This document shows positions 47,669 to 59,700 of a stretch of 64,000 nucleotides of DNA, piece after piece; positions within the stretch are counted from its first letter, which is position 1, and the number at the start of each line of letters is the position of its first letter. Made by a program: the position numbers and the translations under genes. The notes beneath the pieces were generated by a model, which saw only the letters and a list, made by a program, of their open reading frames with translations, searched no databases and was not told the DNA's origin. This DNA comes from Rhabditophanes sp. KR3021 (Eukaryota; Nematoda; Chromadorea; Rhabditida; Alloionematidae), in contig CAUJLY010000005.1 in NCBI GenBank assembly GCA_963281155.1, positions 248,001 through 312,000 on the forward strand. The letters are read 5' to 3'.

Positions 47669-48607
47669 TTAATGAAATCCGATAATGAGGGAATTCATTG
47701 TCTTCCCGTCCAAGGAATCGGAATATTCCGAATAACCCCCACAATCTGTTACACCCATAAAATTTTCTTGTGAAGAACACACTCGGTCTCCAAAATAATT
47801 AACCAGTTTCCACAAACCTTCTCTTTGAAGCTCCATTTTAAGTTCATCATGAATACATCCATCGAAGTGGAGATCAGTTTGGCTTCCGCGAGAAATAAAT
47901 TGTCTTGTTGGGATATAGTTCAAAATTTCATTCACAAAATTAGTTCTATCATACGCATTAGTTGATAATAAAAGAGAATAAAGCGATGAAGAGTGTGATG
48001 ATTTGGGGGAGTCTTCAATCGGAAGAGCTGTCTGCATACTTGAGTCTACTGAAGCCACTTCTTGAATTCCACCAATTTCATTGATTGCTACAGTTTCGGT
48101 ATTCGAATTGTCAATCAAAGCAACAACTTCATTTCCTTTGGCATTTGACCCATCCTGACAATTATTAATTGCCCAATACTCATTGCACCCAGTGTTAAGT
48201 GATTCCGGATGTTCCACCGAAGAGATCTTACCAACAAACATTTGATTTTTTTCTGCTTCAGCTATTTTTCTAACTTTATTGAGTATATGGTGAGACTGTA
48301 TCCTTTTACTATACTTTTCGGAATTCCCTTCTGACAGCTCTTGATCTTGCAACAGATCTCGACCATTTACCACCCTAACATTGCCCTTGACGTTTCCATC
48401 CAAAACAGGCCTTCCATCTTGAATAGTTTCATGTGATGTATAAGTTGCATCACCACTTCCATCCATTTCACCAACCCAATTCACCTTCTCAATTACTCCT
48501 GGATGTTGATTATCAACAACAGTATTGTCCTCATAAGGAATTTTATACATTTCAAAAAATATACAAGTAAGCAACAACCAATTAATTGTTTCAAGTTTGT
48601 AATTCAA
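47669..48607 (-). CDS. Predicted secreted, acidic protein of unknown family
   Basis: A single 312-codon frame has no internal intron. The first 20 residues contain a hydrophobic segment (INWLLLTCIFFEMY) that could act as a signal peptide. The rest is hydrophilic and rich in Asp, Glu, Asn, Ser and Gly (DNTVVDNQHPGVIEKVNWVG, VASVDSSMQTALPIEDSPKS), with a few scattered cysteines and a more structured end (FDGCIHDELKMELQREGLWK, VNYFGDRVCSSQENF). I do not recognise a domain. Composition, the lack of introns and the position in the AT-rich, fast-changing half suggest a lineage-specific gene. Length and codon balance make a chance frame unlikely. Confidence 0.5.
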   Translation of the reverse strand: MNYKLETINWLLLTCIFFEMYKIPYEDNTVVDNQHPGVIEKVNWVGEMDGSGDATYTSHETIQDGRPVLDGNVKGNVRVVNGRDLLQDQELSEGNSEKYSKRIQSHHILNKVRKIAEAEKNQMFVGKISSVEHPESLNTGCNEYWAINNCQDGSNAKGNEVVALIDNSNTETVAINEIGGIQEVASVDSSMQTALPIEDSPKSSHSSSLYSLLLSTNAYDRTNFVNEILNYIPTRQFISRGSQTDLHFDGCIHDELKMELQREGLWKLVNYFGDRVCSSQENFMGVTDCGGYSEYSDSLDGKTMNSLIIGFH

Positions 48608-49879
48608 TTATGTTATTTTAATTAACATTAGATTGAGAAAACTTCATCTAATAAAAGATTCAATTTTTATGCTGCTGAATTTCAATTACTTGAATATATC
48701 ATTTTAAGCAAATAAAAAGGCATTTTTGTGGGAAATTGCATCAGAAAAAGTGCACAAATTTTGAAATTTCTTGCATACCACCATCATTTAAAATCTGTTG
48801 CAAAGATACGAAATTGCGTGAGAGAAATTTGTAAAAATTGCTACTCATTCATCATTTAAAATTGTCACATGTAATTATTCTAAATCTTTGGATGCAATTT
48901 TTTTAAATCGTCAAGTAATAAAAAATTATTCTGCAATGAAAACGATGATCAAATTTTTGTGTAAAAAATGCATCATAATTGTCTCTTTAAGATACTGATG
49001 GTATTTAGAAAGTCTGTTGGTTTGTTGAATACACACAATGATCAAGAACTCAAATATACATATGTATTTTTATGTAGTCTACACAAGAAACGAAATCCTT
49101 GTCGTAGAACAATTGAAAAAAGCAACAATAACAAGTTTGAACAAGACAATTTTATTGAAAACTTTTTATAAGAGTACTATCAGATCATTTAATGATTTTA
49201 ATAAAAACAATTGGTATATATTTACTCATTTGTTAGACAGACACGTGTTTTTTTATTATATAATGGTTTTATATGAATGCCTGATATAATTGCTTCATTT
49301 GTAATACATCCAACAATGTCTCCCTTTCATGTTTTAAATCTTTCCACTTTTGTGAAACTAACTCAAAATTATTAAAAATTAACATTTGCCAACTTCCATT
49401 TAAAATAATATTCGAATCATATACCTTTTAGGATAATCACTCATTTTATAATTGTGATATTTGATTATTAAACATGTGCATACGTTTACTAAAGGAAATA
49501 TTATTATGTATTACCTAAATCTCAAACATTAATTTATTAACCTCACCTAGACTATAGTTTATTAATTATCAAAACAAATGACCTAACGTAGCAAAGAAGT
49601 CTGCCATTAAAAGATTACGTACATCAGTAAGCCTTGTAATTATAATTAAAGCTTGCAACTACACCTAAAAGGATGGGGATTAATGCCTAGCAATAAGAGA
49701 TTAAACTGTAGGCTCAATGAACGTTATTGATAATGTTAGGTAGCGATGGCAACCTCACATCAGGCTTCCTGGCATAATATTAAAAACTCATTTTGTCACT
49801 TACTTAAAACCCACACTCATTATTAATACTATTAACGATATACTTTCACTCACTGTTCTCTCTCTAATTTATTTCTAAT
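48608..49879. other. AT-rich gene-free stretch
   Basis: There are 1.3 kb with only short overlapping frames (for example 48968-49171 and 49038-49289) of AT-driven composition. No gene, RNA or repeat is identified. The right end carries the promoter of the proteasome-like gene. Confidence 0.5.
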
Positions 49880-50680
49880 ATGGAAATTGTAGAAGAATGG
49901 TCCAAACTGGCTAATCATGTTTGTCCTGACAAAGTAAATCTTGAATTTATTCAACCTAAACTTAATTTTTTACTCTCTAAGCATATTAGATCAAGAAGTT
50001 CAATTGTTGTTGGAGTTTCTTCACAACAATGCAGCGCAATTGTATCTTATAATGCAAGTTAGCAAATAGTCATAATTTATCTTAGTTTTATATAGACCCA
50101 TCCTACATCAACTGCCAACATTTTGCTTATAAATGACAATTCCGCAGTTGGATTTTTAGGAGATTCTACAAACATACCCCACCTTCTACCTTATTATCGC
50201 CAATTTGTTGACAATGGGTATTATTCATCTCATGTCTTTAATGATGGTTGTCTGATTATGAATCAAAACAAAAAATGTACAGATGATGTTGTACATTATT
50301 TGAATGTTCATTATAATGAAGAACAATTCCGAAAAGAATTATTAATTATTCAACACGATAAATTAGGATGCAGACTCTTTCAAATTTGTAAAGGTGTCTT
50401 CACCGAAACAAAGTTTAAAGCTGTCGGTTATAACAAGGATGTAGCACATGCGTATTTGATGGCAAGGAAACATGATATTTCGATTTCAACTCCAAACGAT
50501 CTAATATCTTATGGTATTAAGGCTATTTTGGGCGCCCTTAATGACCATACGTCAGTTGATGCTCGTAGATTTTCAATTGTATGTACGGTAAATGACGTTC
50601 CGTGCAAATTTTGTGATCCAGAACAAGTTAAGTTGTTTGTTTGTCGCATTATGGAAGAACAAACCAAATCAACTACATAA
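49880..50680 (+). CDS. Highly divergent proteasome alpha-subunit-like protein (alpha-6/PSMA1 type)
   Basis: Exons 49880-50053 and 50096-50680 give 252 residues. The only intron that keeps the frame starts GCAAGT, so it is a GC-AG intron. The order of elements follows the proteasome fold: SSIVVGVSSQQCSAIVSY as first strands, NSAVGFLGDSTNIPHLLPYY as the next strand and helix, KLGCRLFQICKGVFTETKFK as the substrate-strand region with AVGYNKDVAHAYL, then NDLISYGIKAILGAL and the end RRFSIVCTVNDVPCKF through EEQ. These align best with PSMA1 in the second half (NELVKHGLRALRETL, VSIGIVGKDLEF). The conserved N-terminal YSPEGRLxQVEYA block is almost unrecognisable. It may be a tissue-specific or non-canonical paralogue; activity is not expected for an alpha type. 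Confidence 0.65.
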
Positions 50681-52896
50681 TGTGTAACTCTTTGCAATAA
50701 AGCTAACACTATAATTATCTTACATGAGCAATATTAAAATATTTGGCCTCTCCTCATATTCAACTTTCATTTGGTGGTAAAGAACCTTTCCTTTGGTTGT
50801 GTATAATCACACTAACATTCGTTCTAAAAGTTACTTAACCAACTTAAACAACAATATTTTATGTAAGATTTAGCATGTGATAAGTCCCATTGAATTGTAA
50901 AATTAATTATTGTGAAACACGAAAGCTTTTAATTAATTAATGAACTAATGCTTGTATCACGTAACAAAGGTTTACTAAGTACCTACTATGAACATAAAAA
51001 AATAAGATCAACGTTATTGGCGTAAGAACTCAAGGCCTCAAAATTAATAAATCCTTGAGACTTAGGCTTTGGGGAATTTCTAAAAACTATATAAACTATC
51101 GTTCAAAAAGTTTATTCATTCTTAAAACTTTTTTAGAACGAGTACAATACGACGCATGAATTATATTAAGTGTAGGTTCGTAAGGGATAAAAAGGTTAAA
51201 AAGTACTTGTTTCCAAGAGTTCTAAGAAAAGCAAAAAAGTCCCGCTTATTGTTTACCTGTCTTGCATCAGCGTGATGGCAAAATGTACTTGAATGAGAAA
51301 ATAAAGGGGATGATAAATTGGCAGGTTCATTCGTCATCATTAAGCAAACAAATTATTCTTCTCTAATTATCACATTTAGTCAATTCGCATTTAAATAATA
51401 AACCTTATAATATTCCAAATGTCTTTGAAAATTCTACTAAAAGGTTTACTTTTCTGTGAGTTTAAATTTAACATTTTTTATGTATTATTTATTTATAGAT
51501 CCAAGTATGTGACATTTACTAATATATCAGAAGCACTGAAAATATTAATACAGAGATAGTGAACAAAAGCGCTTATAAGCTATATTCAGACTTTTCAGCC
51601 AACCCATTGTGGATATTGGTATGCAAGATTAAAATAATAAGGTGGTATCATTGAAAGACATCATCTTTATAAAATGATCCATATTCCTAGGACTCGTATA
51701 ATTGAAGATTAAGATAATAATAATTCCTAATAACCGCCTGCATTTTGAAACCAGTGGAAAAATCAAACAACACAATGAGTAATGTAACTTCTCTAAAAGG
51801 ATCTATCTTTCAACTTCGCATTTCAACATCTGTTTACCTCTTAAATGAAATAAAGAAAGTGTATTTTTATGCAAAATAAATCTACCTTCTAGTCTGCGTT
51901 ACTCTTCATATCAAATTATGCTCTACAGTGTCAAAGGAAACCTATTACTTTGACAACAAGTTAAACTCATCTAGTAACAGCGGATGTTGATGCCCTAAAT
52001 TCACCTTATTTTCAGCATTTAAATAAATTCATTAATTTCCTTATTGTACTTAACATTCAATTTATCAATAATTTTTTAACCAGATATAATATGTTCAATA
52101 CTAAAATATGCAGTTGACAATCACAAAACAATTCTAATAAGTAAGTTTTTGAGATATTTTTATATCATAAAGTAATTCCGTATAAATATACAATTCGACA
52201 ATGAACTAATATAAAAATGTAAGCGAAAGCTAAACTACGTGGTCATTGATGTTTGGTGTTCCAATTATCTTTAATTGCGACACAACAGTTAAACTATTAT
52301 CAAGTTAATACTATTAAGAACAACGTAAGCTATTCTTTATCATTTATCTCTTATTGGATTTCCTAACACTTATTAAGGTAGGCTTACGTATTATCTGTCC
52401 TAGTTTGGTTACTCTCAATAGAATCTTTATTAAACATTGTTTTTGACCTGGCCCAATGGACCACTATACCCAAATCATAAAATAATACGTGTTCTATTAT
52501 ACATATAATCATTCTATTCAAATTTAAAGTGATATATTATTTACTTGTAATGTATATTAACATATTGGACATTACTTATTCAAATGGAACTGTTTAAAAA
52601 CCATTTTGCTCTCTACGTGTATTTTCTGCTTTTAAAATGTTTTTGACTTTTTGATGCAAATATTTATCATAATAAATCACATTGTCTACAGTTATAACTG
52701 ATTTCGAAATACAATCTTGTGATCAAAATAAGTTGAATATAAAAGAAATATAAACATTACTTTATTTGATTAGTACTTTTGTTTAAAATAATGTTTTGTA
52801 CAAACTCTGGTTATAACAATTAATTTGTTTATTTTTACACTACTGAAGCTATCAAAAAGCAGACAACTTAATTACTTTTCTAATTTATACAATAAT
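50681..52896. other. AT-rich gene-free stretch
   Basis: In these 2.2 kb no open frame of interest, repeat family or RNA gene could be recognised. Confidence 0.5.
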
Positions 52897-53019
52897 ATGG
52901 ATCCTTACGGTACCCCAACTTCTCAAGAATCCGATGAATCCTCCTGGTTCACTTCTTCAGATGACGAATTTTTTGACAGAGACCCTTATGGAAATTCAGA
53001 CGAAAGTTTTCCCTTTTAA
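52897..53019 (+). CDS. Possible 40-residue acidic protein
   Basis: An ATG at 52897 opens a 40-codon frame of balanced composition, unlike the surrounding AT-rich sequence. It begins MDPYGTPTSQESDESSW and ends DRDPYGNSDESFPF, so a DPYG motif occurs near both ends around an acidic SSDDEFF core that would suit casein kinase 2. It has no signal peptide or helix. Upstream 5' sequence is open in frame for 24 more codons to 52825 (MFIFTLLKL...), but the internal ATG better fits the change in composition. Family and function are unknown, and it could be the last exon of a larger gene. Confidence 0.35.
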   Translation: MDPYGTPTSQESDESSWFTSSDDEFFDRDPYGNSDESFPF

Positions 53020-53349
53020 CAGTTGCCATTGAGCAATTTACAAAAAATCTATAAATATATTTTGTCACATCAATTGTGAGTGTAATATGTTTACGAATAT
53101 TGCATATTTCTTGTATTCATATTCTATCTATTTTTATATTTTGTATCATTATTTTGCTTAAACATATGCTTTATTTTATTGCCCATTAGTGATATATTTT
53201 GAATAAAGCAACTTGTTTATGTGTTAAGTGTTAATTGTCTTATTATTAATCACAAGAATCTATCAGTTGTTAATCTAAAAATTAGAATATTTGGGCTGTA
53301 AAGAGATAGATGTTATCAACTCTTTTTATATTGTCTTCTAACAATATCC

Positions 53350-54120
53350 TTAATCACTTGCTGAAATATCCTTCGCGTCATATGATATCATAATTGGAGA
53401 CGATACTGTTATAACCATAGTCACATTAGTTTTCTTAAAAGTGTCATAAGTCCGTTGAGCAGTCATATAACGTTGATTCTGACCAATGTTGTATCGTATG
53501 TAATTGTTTGCCAATAATTCACCGTCGAGGTATCCAACAATATTTACAGTTATAGATCCCCCTTGGTTTATTGGCAATATTGCGATTGATCCTCTTTGCC
53601 CATCCCAAGTACTAGCCGTGTCAAAATATACTTATGTCCACCGTTTTTCGTAGAAGGAATTAAAAAAAGATCCCCGAACTAGACAATGGATCCACAATTC
53701 TTGCAATAAGTTTAACTTCCTCAGTGCACGAAACGAAAATACGGAAATCTTTGGCAATGGCATCGTTAAATATGCCAAGTCCATCATATTCTGTCACAAG
53801 AACAGCTTCCCCGTTTTTAATTACAATCTAAAATTTATTATTTCTCTAAGATATTTGTGTACCAACCTTATTAATATTACCATAAACAGCTGTTTTCTTG
53901 ATCGAAACAACAGCATCATCAGACGTTTTTGTATATTTGAATGTGCAAATACTATCATTATAAATTGGTATTGCAACAATGTTTGTAATTATAGCATCAG
54001 AACCATGATCGCCATCGTCAATAAATGCAAATTCCTTTCCATCTGAATCTGATGTATTCCCAACATTAACAAATAATGGGATAGTTAATAAATATAAATA
54101 CTTATCCGCATATTAGTTGA
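53350..54120 (-). pseudogene. Beta-rich protein gene with two frame disruptions
   Basis: An upstream coding stretch (about 53867-54090, with SDSDGKEFAFIDDGDHGSDA and VVSIKKTAVYGNIN) joins across a normal 39-nt intron (53828-53866, phase 0) to IVIKNGEAVLVTEYDGLGIF and then VSCTEEVKLIARIVDP. Thereafter the frame must shift twice within about 60 bp (GDLFLIPSTKNGGHKY, then FDTASTWDGQRGSIAIL) before a long final frame ending VTMVITVSSPIMISYDAKDI. The content is strand-rich, like secreted nematode lectin- or CUB-like domains, but the family is not identified. The start codon was not found. It is most likely a recent pseudogene; sequence errors are an alternative. Confidence 0.5.
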
Positions 54121-56647
54121 TTATCATTTACCTAATGCTTGATACTTTTGAATTCTTCTAATATTGCTAAATTCATAAGTTTTGCAATTTTTAATTACAA
54201 TCATAAAAGTCATGTTCGATCTACTTAATCGCTGACAATTAACCAAAACTTTTTATTTAGCGATTCAAAATTACATGACTCAGGAATATTAATTTTAATA
54301 GATTACATATTAGTGTTATTATCATTAAGAAATACAAATGCTGAAAATGATGCATTAAATAATAAATGTTCCTTTTAATTTAGTATAATGCAGTCAATAA
54401 AAATCAGAGTCTTATCAGTAAAAAAGAGTAATTAAAAATCAAAAAGCAAGACTCTCACGTTGAGGTCGTGTAATAAATGCAATAATAGTACGTAAAATGA
54501 GCCTTATCATTTTTGGAAAATGAAAGAATACAGGGTGACTAAAGAAAGATAAATAATTTTAATTACTCTTCTAATTATACCTCTTTATTACAAACAAAAA
54601 AGGATTATTTTCAACAAGTAGTTTTTAAACTTCATGCCATGAATAATAACGAATTATGTTATTGCAGTTACAATTTATATATTATATCGTATGTAGTTAA
54701 AAAGCAGTAGCAATATTCTAAGATAAGGTATTGGTTTCAAGAGGTCAGACAAACGAATTACATATTAAACTGAAAGCAGCAACAAAAACACGCGGGTCTG
54801 CCTTAAAACAATATTAGTCAGAAATCTATTAGACAGTGAAAGGAAATGTATTGCTTACGTTTTTACAATAAGAAATATCACAAATTGTCAGTAAGACAAG
54901 TTAATACTTTGCAAGTGCTAAATTTGACAGTACAATAAGTAAAATAAAGACATTTAATTGCTAAGAAAACAATCCTAAAAAAATTGGTGGTAACCTTTGT
55001 TAGCCTATGTTAGAAGAGAAACGTCACAGAGCGTAAAATGATTGGTTAAAAACTAGCTAAAACATAAATGGTAAAAGATAATAGTGGTCAGTATCTTCTT
55101 TTGAGTGCATACAATTTCGTAGGATCACTTTTTCGATAAAACAAATACTAACAAAAGAAAGTCTGTTGGAAAATCATTTTTAAAATAGAACATTTTTGTT
55201 TTTGCTATAAACAAAGTTGGTTAAACTCTTAATAGGCATATACGATCATGAACTGCCTATCCAGTGATTACATTTTATTGAAAACGAAAGACATGACCGA
55301 GCAATGCCAAACTTGGAAAAACAACAAGCAACAACTCTTAATATGAAATATAACTAAAAGGTTGTAATATCAATGATTCTTTTTCGCGTATGTTCATGAA
55401 TTAGGTTTGTGAAAAATAATCTTTCGCAACAATATAAATTACCAAACACTACATGTAAGTTCAATATTTAGAAGGCACATGTTACTAAACAACGTGAAAC
55501 ATATTTAAATTCATGTTCCTCCGAAATTACATCAATAACATTAATTACTGCCTCATATTTTCATTATTGAAGTAGGAGTAAATTGGATTCGTTTGATTGC
55601 ATCTTCTTGGGTAAATATAATTTATTCGAAGGTCACTACAATGACCCACTTCCGTTTTTCACATAAACGGGTGCAAAAGACTAACTAAAACATACTAAGT
55701 CGGTTTAAAAAACCCAGTTTGAGGTTAGTATGCATTCAGGATTCTATGAGAATTCTGTTAGCAAATTTTGGAAGGAGACTTCAAAAGGTCTCTAATAAAC
55801 AAATCATAAAAGTCTTATCGTTGCCAATATTTATCAGATCAAAACTGTTATAATAGATTTAAGCTTATACAACAAAAGTTCGATAAATGTTGGCACAAAT
55901 TCAAAGTTAATTTCATGCGGTATTTATTGGAGTCAGAATCACACCAAGTTGTCAACTATCATCCTGATCCTCACGAAGTTGTTCAATTGTAATTAATTAG
56001 TTTTTATTGTTATCAGGATCACAGGAAATTGTGAACTGTTTTTTAAACTCATAGGGTCGATCGTTGAATTCTAATTAGGTATTATTATTGATATTTTTTT
56101 TATTTTCGTCACTGAGACCAAGATTGCCTCTTTGATTATTGTTTTCATAATAAATACATTTATCACTATATATCGAGTACAGTCAAGCAATAAATAACAT
56201 TATAATCCCAGAAATAATAAGCATATTTGGTTCTAATAATCATAAAATACAACATATATAAGAAGCAAAATTAAAAGTTCGAATCATTGAGTTGTCTGTG
56301 TTGTGCAAATTCAAATGAGACTAAATGTTTAAGCAGAATATATGTGTATTGTCATCTTCAATGACATCTGGATGGGCTTGTGAGATTTGTGTTAAAAACG
56401 GATGAAGATACTCAAATAGATAGAGAATTGGCAACTATGAATCACTTGAATCAAATACATGATTTACAACATTTCGAAAATGGTTATTGCCAAAATAGTT
56501 CTACTGCTTATGGAATGCAACTTATATTTGTCGTAAAATTGGCAATAAGTCTTTCTTATTAAATGATCAATTTACAACTTTAATAAACATCAATTTGTAT
56601 CAAATACTTATTCTATATTGGTAAACAAAATTTAATTGTGGCAAAAA
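54121..56647. other. AT-rich gene-free stretch
   Basis: There are 2.5 kb between the broken beta-rich gene and the 5S rRNA gene. Only short frames are present (for example 56380-56562). No repeats or RNA genes were recognised by eye. Confidence 0.5.
56643..56647 (-). terminator. RNA polymerase III T-run terminator of the 5S gene
   Basis: Immediately after the 3' end of the 5S coding sequence the minus strand reads TTTTT, the standard polymerase III stop signal. Confidence 0.75.
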
Positions 56648-56765
56648 GCTTACACCACTACGGATTCCCAGGACGTCTCCGATCCAAGTACTAAGGTAGC
56701 TCGAAGTTGATTCACTTCTTAGATCGAACGGGATGAGGTGCTTTCAACATGATATGAGCGTAAGC
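56648..56765 (-). rRNA. 5S ribosomal RNA
   Basis: The minus strand gives 118 nt beginning GCTTACGCTCATATCATG and ending GTAGTGGTGTAAGC. The ends pair as helix I (GCTTAC with GTAAGC). Conserved parts include CATCCCGTTCGATCT, TTAGTACTTGGATCGGAGAC and CCTGGGAATCC, which include the internal polymerase III control region. GCTTAC ends and the GGATCGGAGACG block are as in nematode 5S. The stretch GAAGTGAATCAACTTCGAGC differs from the usual GTTAAGCAACGTTGAG version, so it may be a diverged copy, but the T-run terminator directly after it suggests it can be transcribed. Only one copy is in the window, not a tandem array. Confidence 0.9.
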
Positions 56766-59700
56766 GGTTATGTATTCAATCAAAAGTTATCTAAAATAGA
56801 GTGACTTTTTGGTACGCCAGCTCAAATGGGTTGCGCCACTAATTCTTCACATTTTTGCAATATTATATTAATTTGACACAACTTTGGTTTTTAAATGAGG
56901 ACAAATAAATTGTTCCATTCCAAAATTTAGCTATTAAGATCATTTAAATCTTTAATGCTACTAACCTTAATTGAGGTGTTTTAAACCAAAAATGTAATAA
57001 TAAGCGTCTTATTTAAAGCTTGTGTGTTTGTAATTGAAATTGGGTTTGATGGTTTGTGTCAAAACAACGATGATATACATACATTTTCACAACTTAAGAC
57101 TTGTATGGCGGAACATATTTGCATTTTTATACAATAAGAGAGATAAAAAGAATATAAATAATTCCTTTTTAGTACTGACTTATGGCTATTTAATTAAAAT
57201 GCTTGATCTACATTACTAATATATTTACCTTGCTGATCATTGTTCTGTATTTTGTTTCTTGTGATCATCAATGTTGTACTTTACTTTCTTGCATAGTTCA
57301 TCATGTTCTTAAATGAGTAAAAATTAAATACCTTGAAGACTAGATTTGTGCTTTAGGGTATTGAGCTTAGAGAAGAAAATAATAAAAGTTATTCATTATT
57401 TAGTAATCGCATTGGTTGACGTTGTTTGGCGGGTATTATTACATTTAAATAAAGCAATAATTGAAATATCTATATTCCTGTCATTTATAAGCATTTATCT
57501 ATTTAGTAAACATAATTCATTCAACAACTAGGCAGTTTCAATATACATTTCAAGCCTTAAATGATAATGCTCCAGCATTAAGCAAATCTGAAATTTGACG
57601 CATTCATCTTATCGGTTTTACAGTTTAGTTAAAAGAATGCAGCACTGAAAATATAAATGGAAGATCTTACACGATGCATCAGCCAAATGTTAGATTTAGA
57701 TGCATTTTGCAAGTCGATTACTTTAATAGCTTTTTTATGCATATATTTTATCATTCTTTGTAATTATGGTCATTCCACCTAATTACTATTGTGCCTGGAT
57801 AATAAGCAAAATCATCAATTGAAACTTAATCAACATAAAGCGCATATATGTGTATTTGCATGAACTTGCATAAATCAGAATACGTGGTTCAATGATAATA
57901 GCAGAAGTAAAATTAATTATTAAATGAAAAATGATCCATCCAATCATCTGCAATTATGATTGCAAGGGTTTTAATTAATTGCGATTGCCACAAATATTTC
58001 TAAGTTTTTACTTTATTATAGCTTATTTAACTGAAGACATATGGATATTCAATTCAAGCATAGCAAGAGAAATAAAGTGAACTTTTAGAAAGATAGACAA
58101 TTAAAGTGTTATTGGAGTTATATTTGTATACAGAGTTGAACAACGAAGCAATCTTCAAAGACAAATATGTTAGACACTTTTTGGTAGAGTACATCATGAA
58201 AACAAATATATCTTCTTATTTATACTAAAGCTGGATTTAAAGTATTTGTTTCAATTAATTGTCATGCATGATAATAAATCTCCAGCCTAAATATTAATCT
58301 ATCAGATCCACACAAAAAGAGTAGCATTCTTTTAAAAACTTCAATTGCATTTTTGACTTCCAAGCACATTAATAGCTTTTGAATTATTCAAAATTGAAAA
58401 TAGCCGCATTATTCTTTGGTCGAAAGCAAAATTCCAAATACACTCTACTACAAGACATTGATGCATCTCTTAACGTTGGGAAAATTTTGTAATTACGGAG
58501 ATTCTGCTTAATTACTTTTATGTCTTGGATAGTAAGAAAAATTATGAATTACAGTGTTTTAGTATTAAAACATAAAAGCGTTTGATCAAGTTTGCACACA
58601 TATAAATACAACTTCTATAAATGTATCACTAATTATTAAATAGTTAAATATCATATTCAAACATTTAATCGGCAATAGTTTTAATTTATTCAATTATTAC
58701 ACTCAAGACGTAAAAACATTGACTTGAGAGTTCTGAAGAAATGTTGAAATCAGTCCCAACGTGTTGAATATTCACTGCAATTCCTTTATAAACCAGCATT
58801 TGTAAATGATCTTCTCTTAAAAAACCATTTGATATCTTTGAATGAACACTTTATATTCACACAAATTTGTAAAGACAAACCAGTATGAAAATTATTAGAC
58901 TCCTTCCTGAAAAAACATCCAAGCATTATATTAATATCCTTTATTATGTGCAGAAAGCACGCATATTAATCAAAATTTAAAAAGCAACAATGTATGTTCA
59001 ATCAAAATGAGAAATTGGAATTGAATGCAGTCTTAACCTTCTGAAACACATATTGAAATATCGTTATACAACCCTTACTATGTACCACCCATTCATCAAC
59101 CATAACTTTTGTTGATAACGCAATTTTCCAAGACAAAATACTAAAAATTATATCAGTTTCATCATGAAAACTGTTGCAATACATCTTCTTTACTGCTTAT
59201 TAAAAAAATGCAAGATTATGTATTTATGTGCGCACATTAAGGTGTTTGAATTATTGACAAATTAACGGCATAAATAAAAACCACTATTTTAATAAAAGAT
59301 TTTTTATTTTGCAACTGAATAGCAATTTTAAGGACACACTTTATAACGCATTATTTTAAATGAATTATTATGCACATAAAACTCAAATTTTCCTACTTAT
59401 TAGCTGCAATAATTGCTATGCATAGTATTATCACGGAGTTTGAATGACGGAGATTCCGGCTAATCTTTAAAAATGATAAGAGTGGCAATAAATATTATTT
59501 TTGACTTTCAGGACGAAGAAAGACCCCTATTATGGAAACTATTAAATGAATCAAGCATGCATGATTCTTTAGTTAACAGTTCATTTAAAAAAAGGAAAAC
59601 AGTTACTTTACCTATTGATTCGTGCATCAAATGTGGAAAAACAATGTAAATATGGAGATTCTATATAATTACTGTTATTCATGTGATATTAAATATCAAA

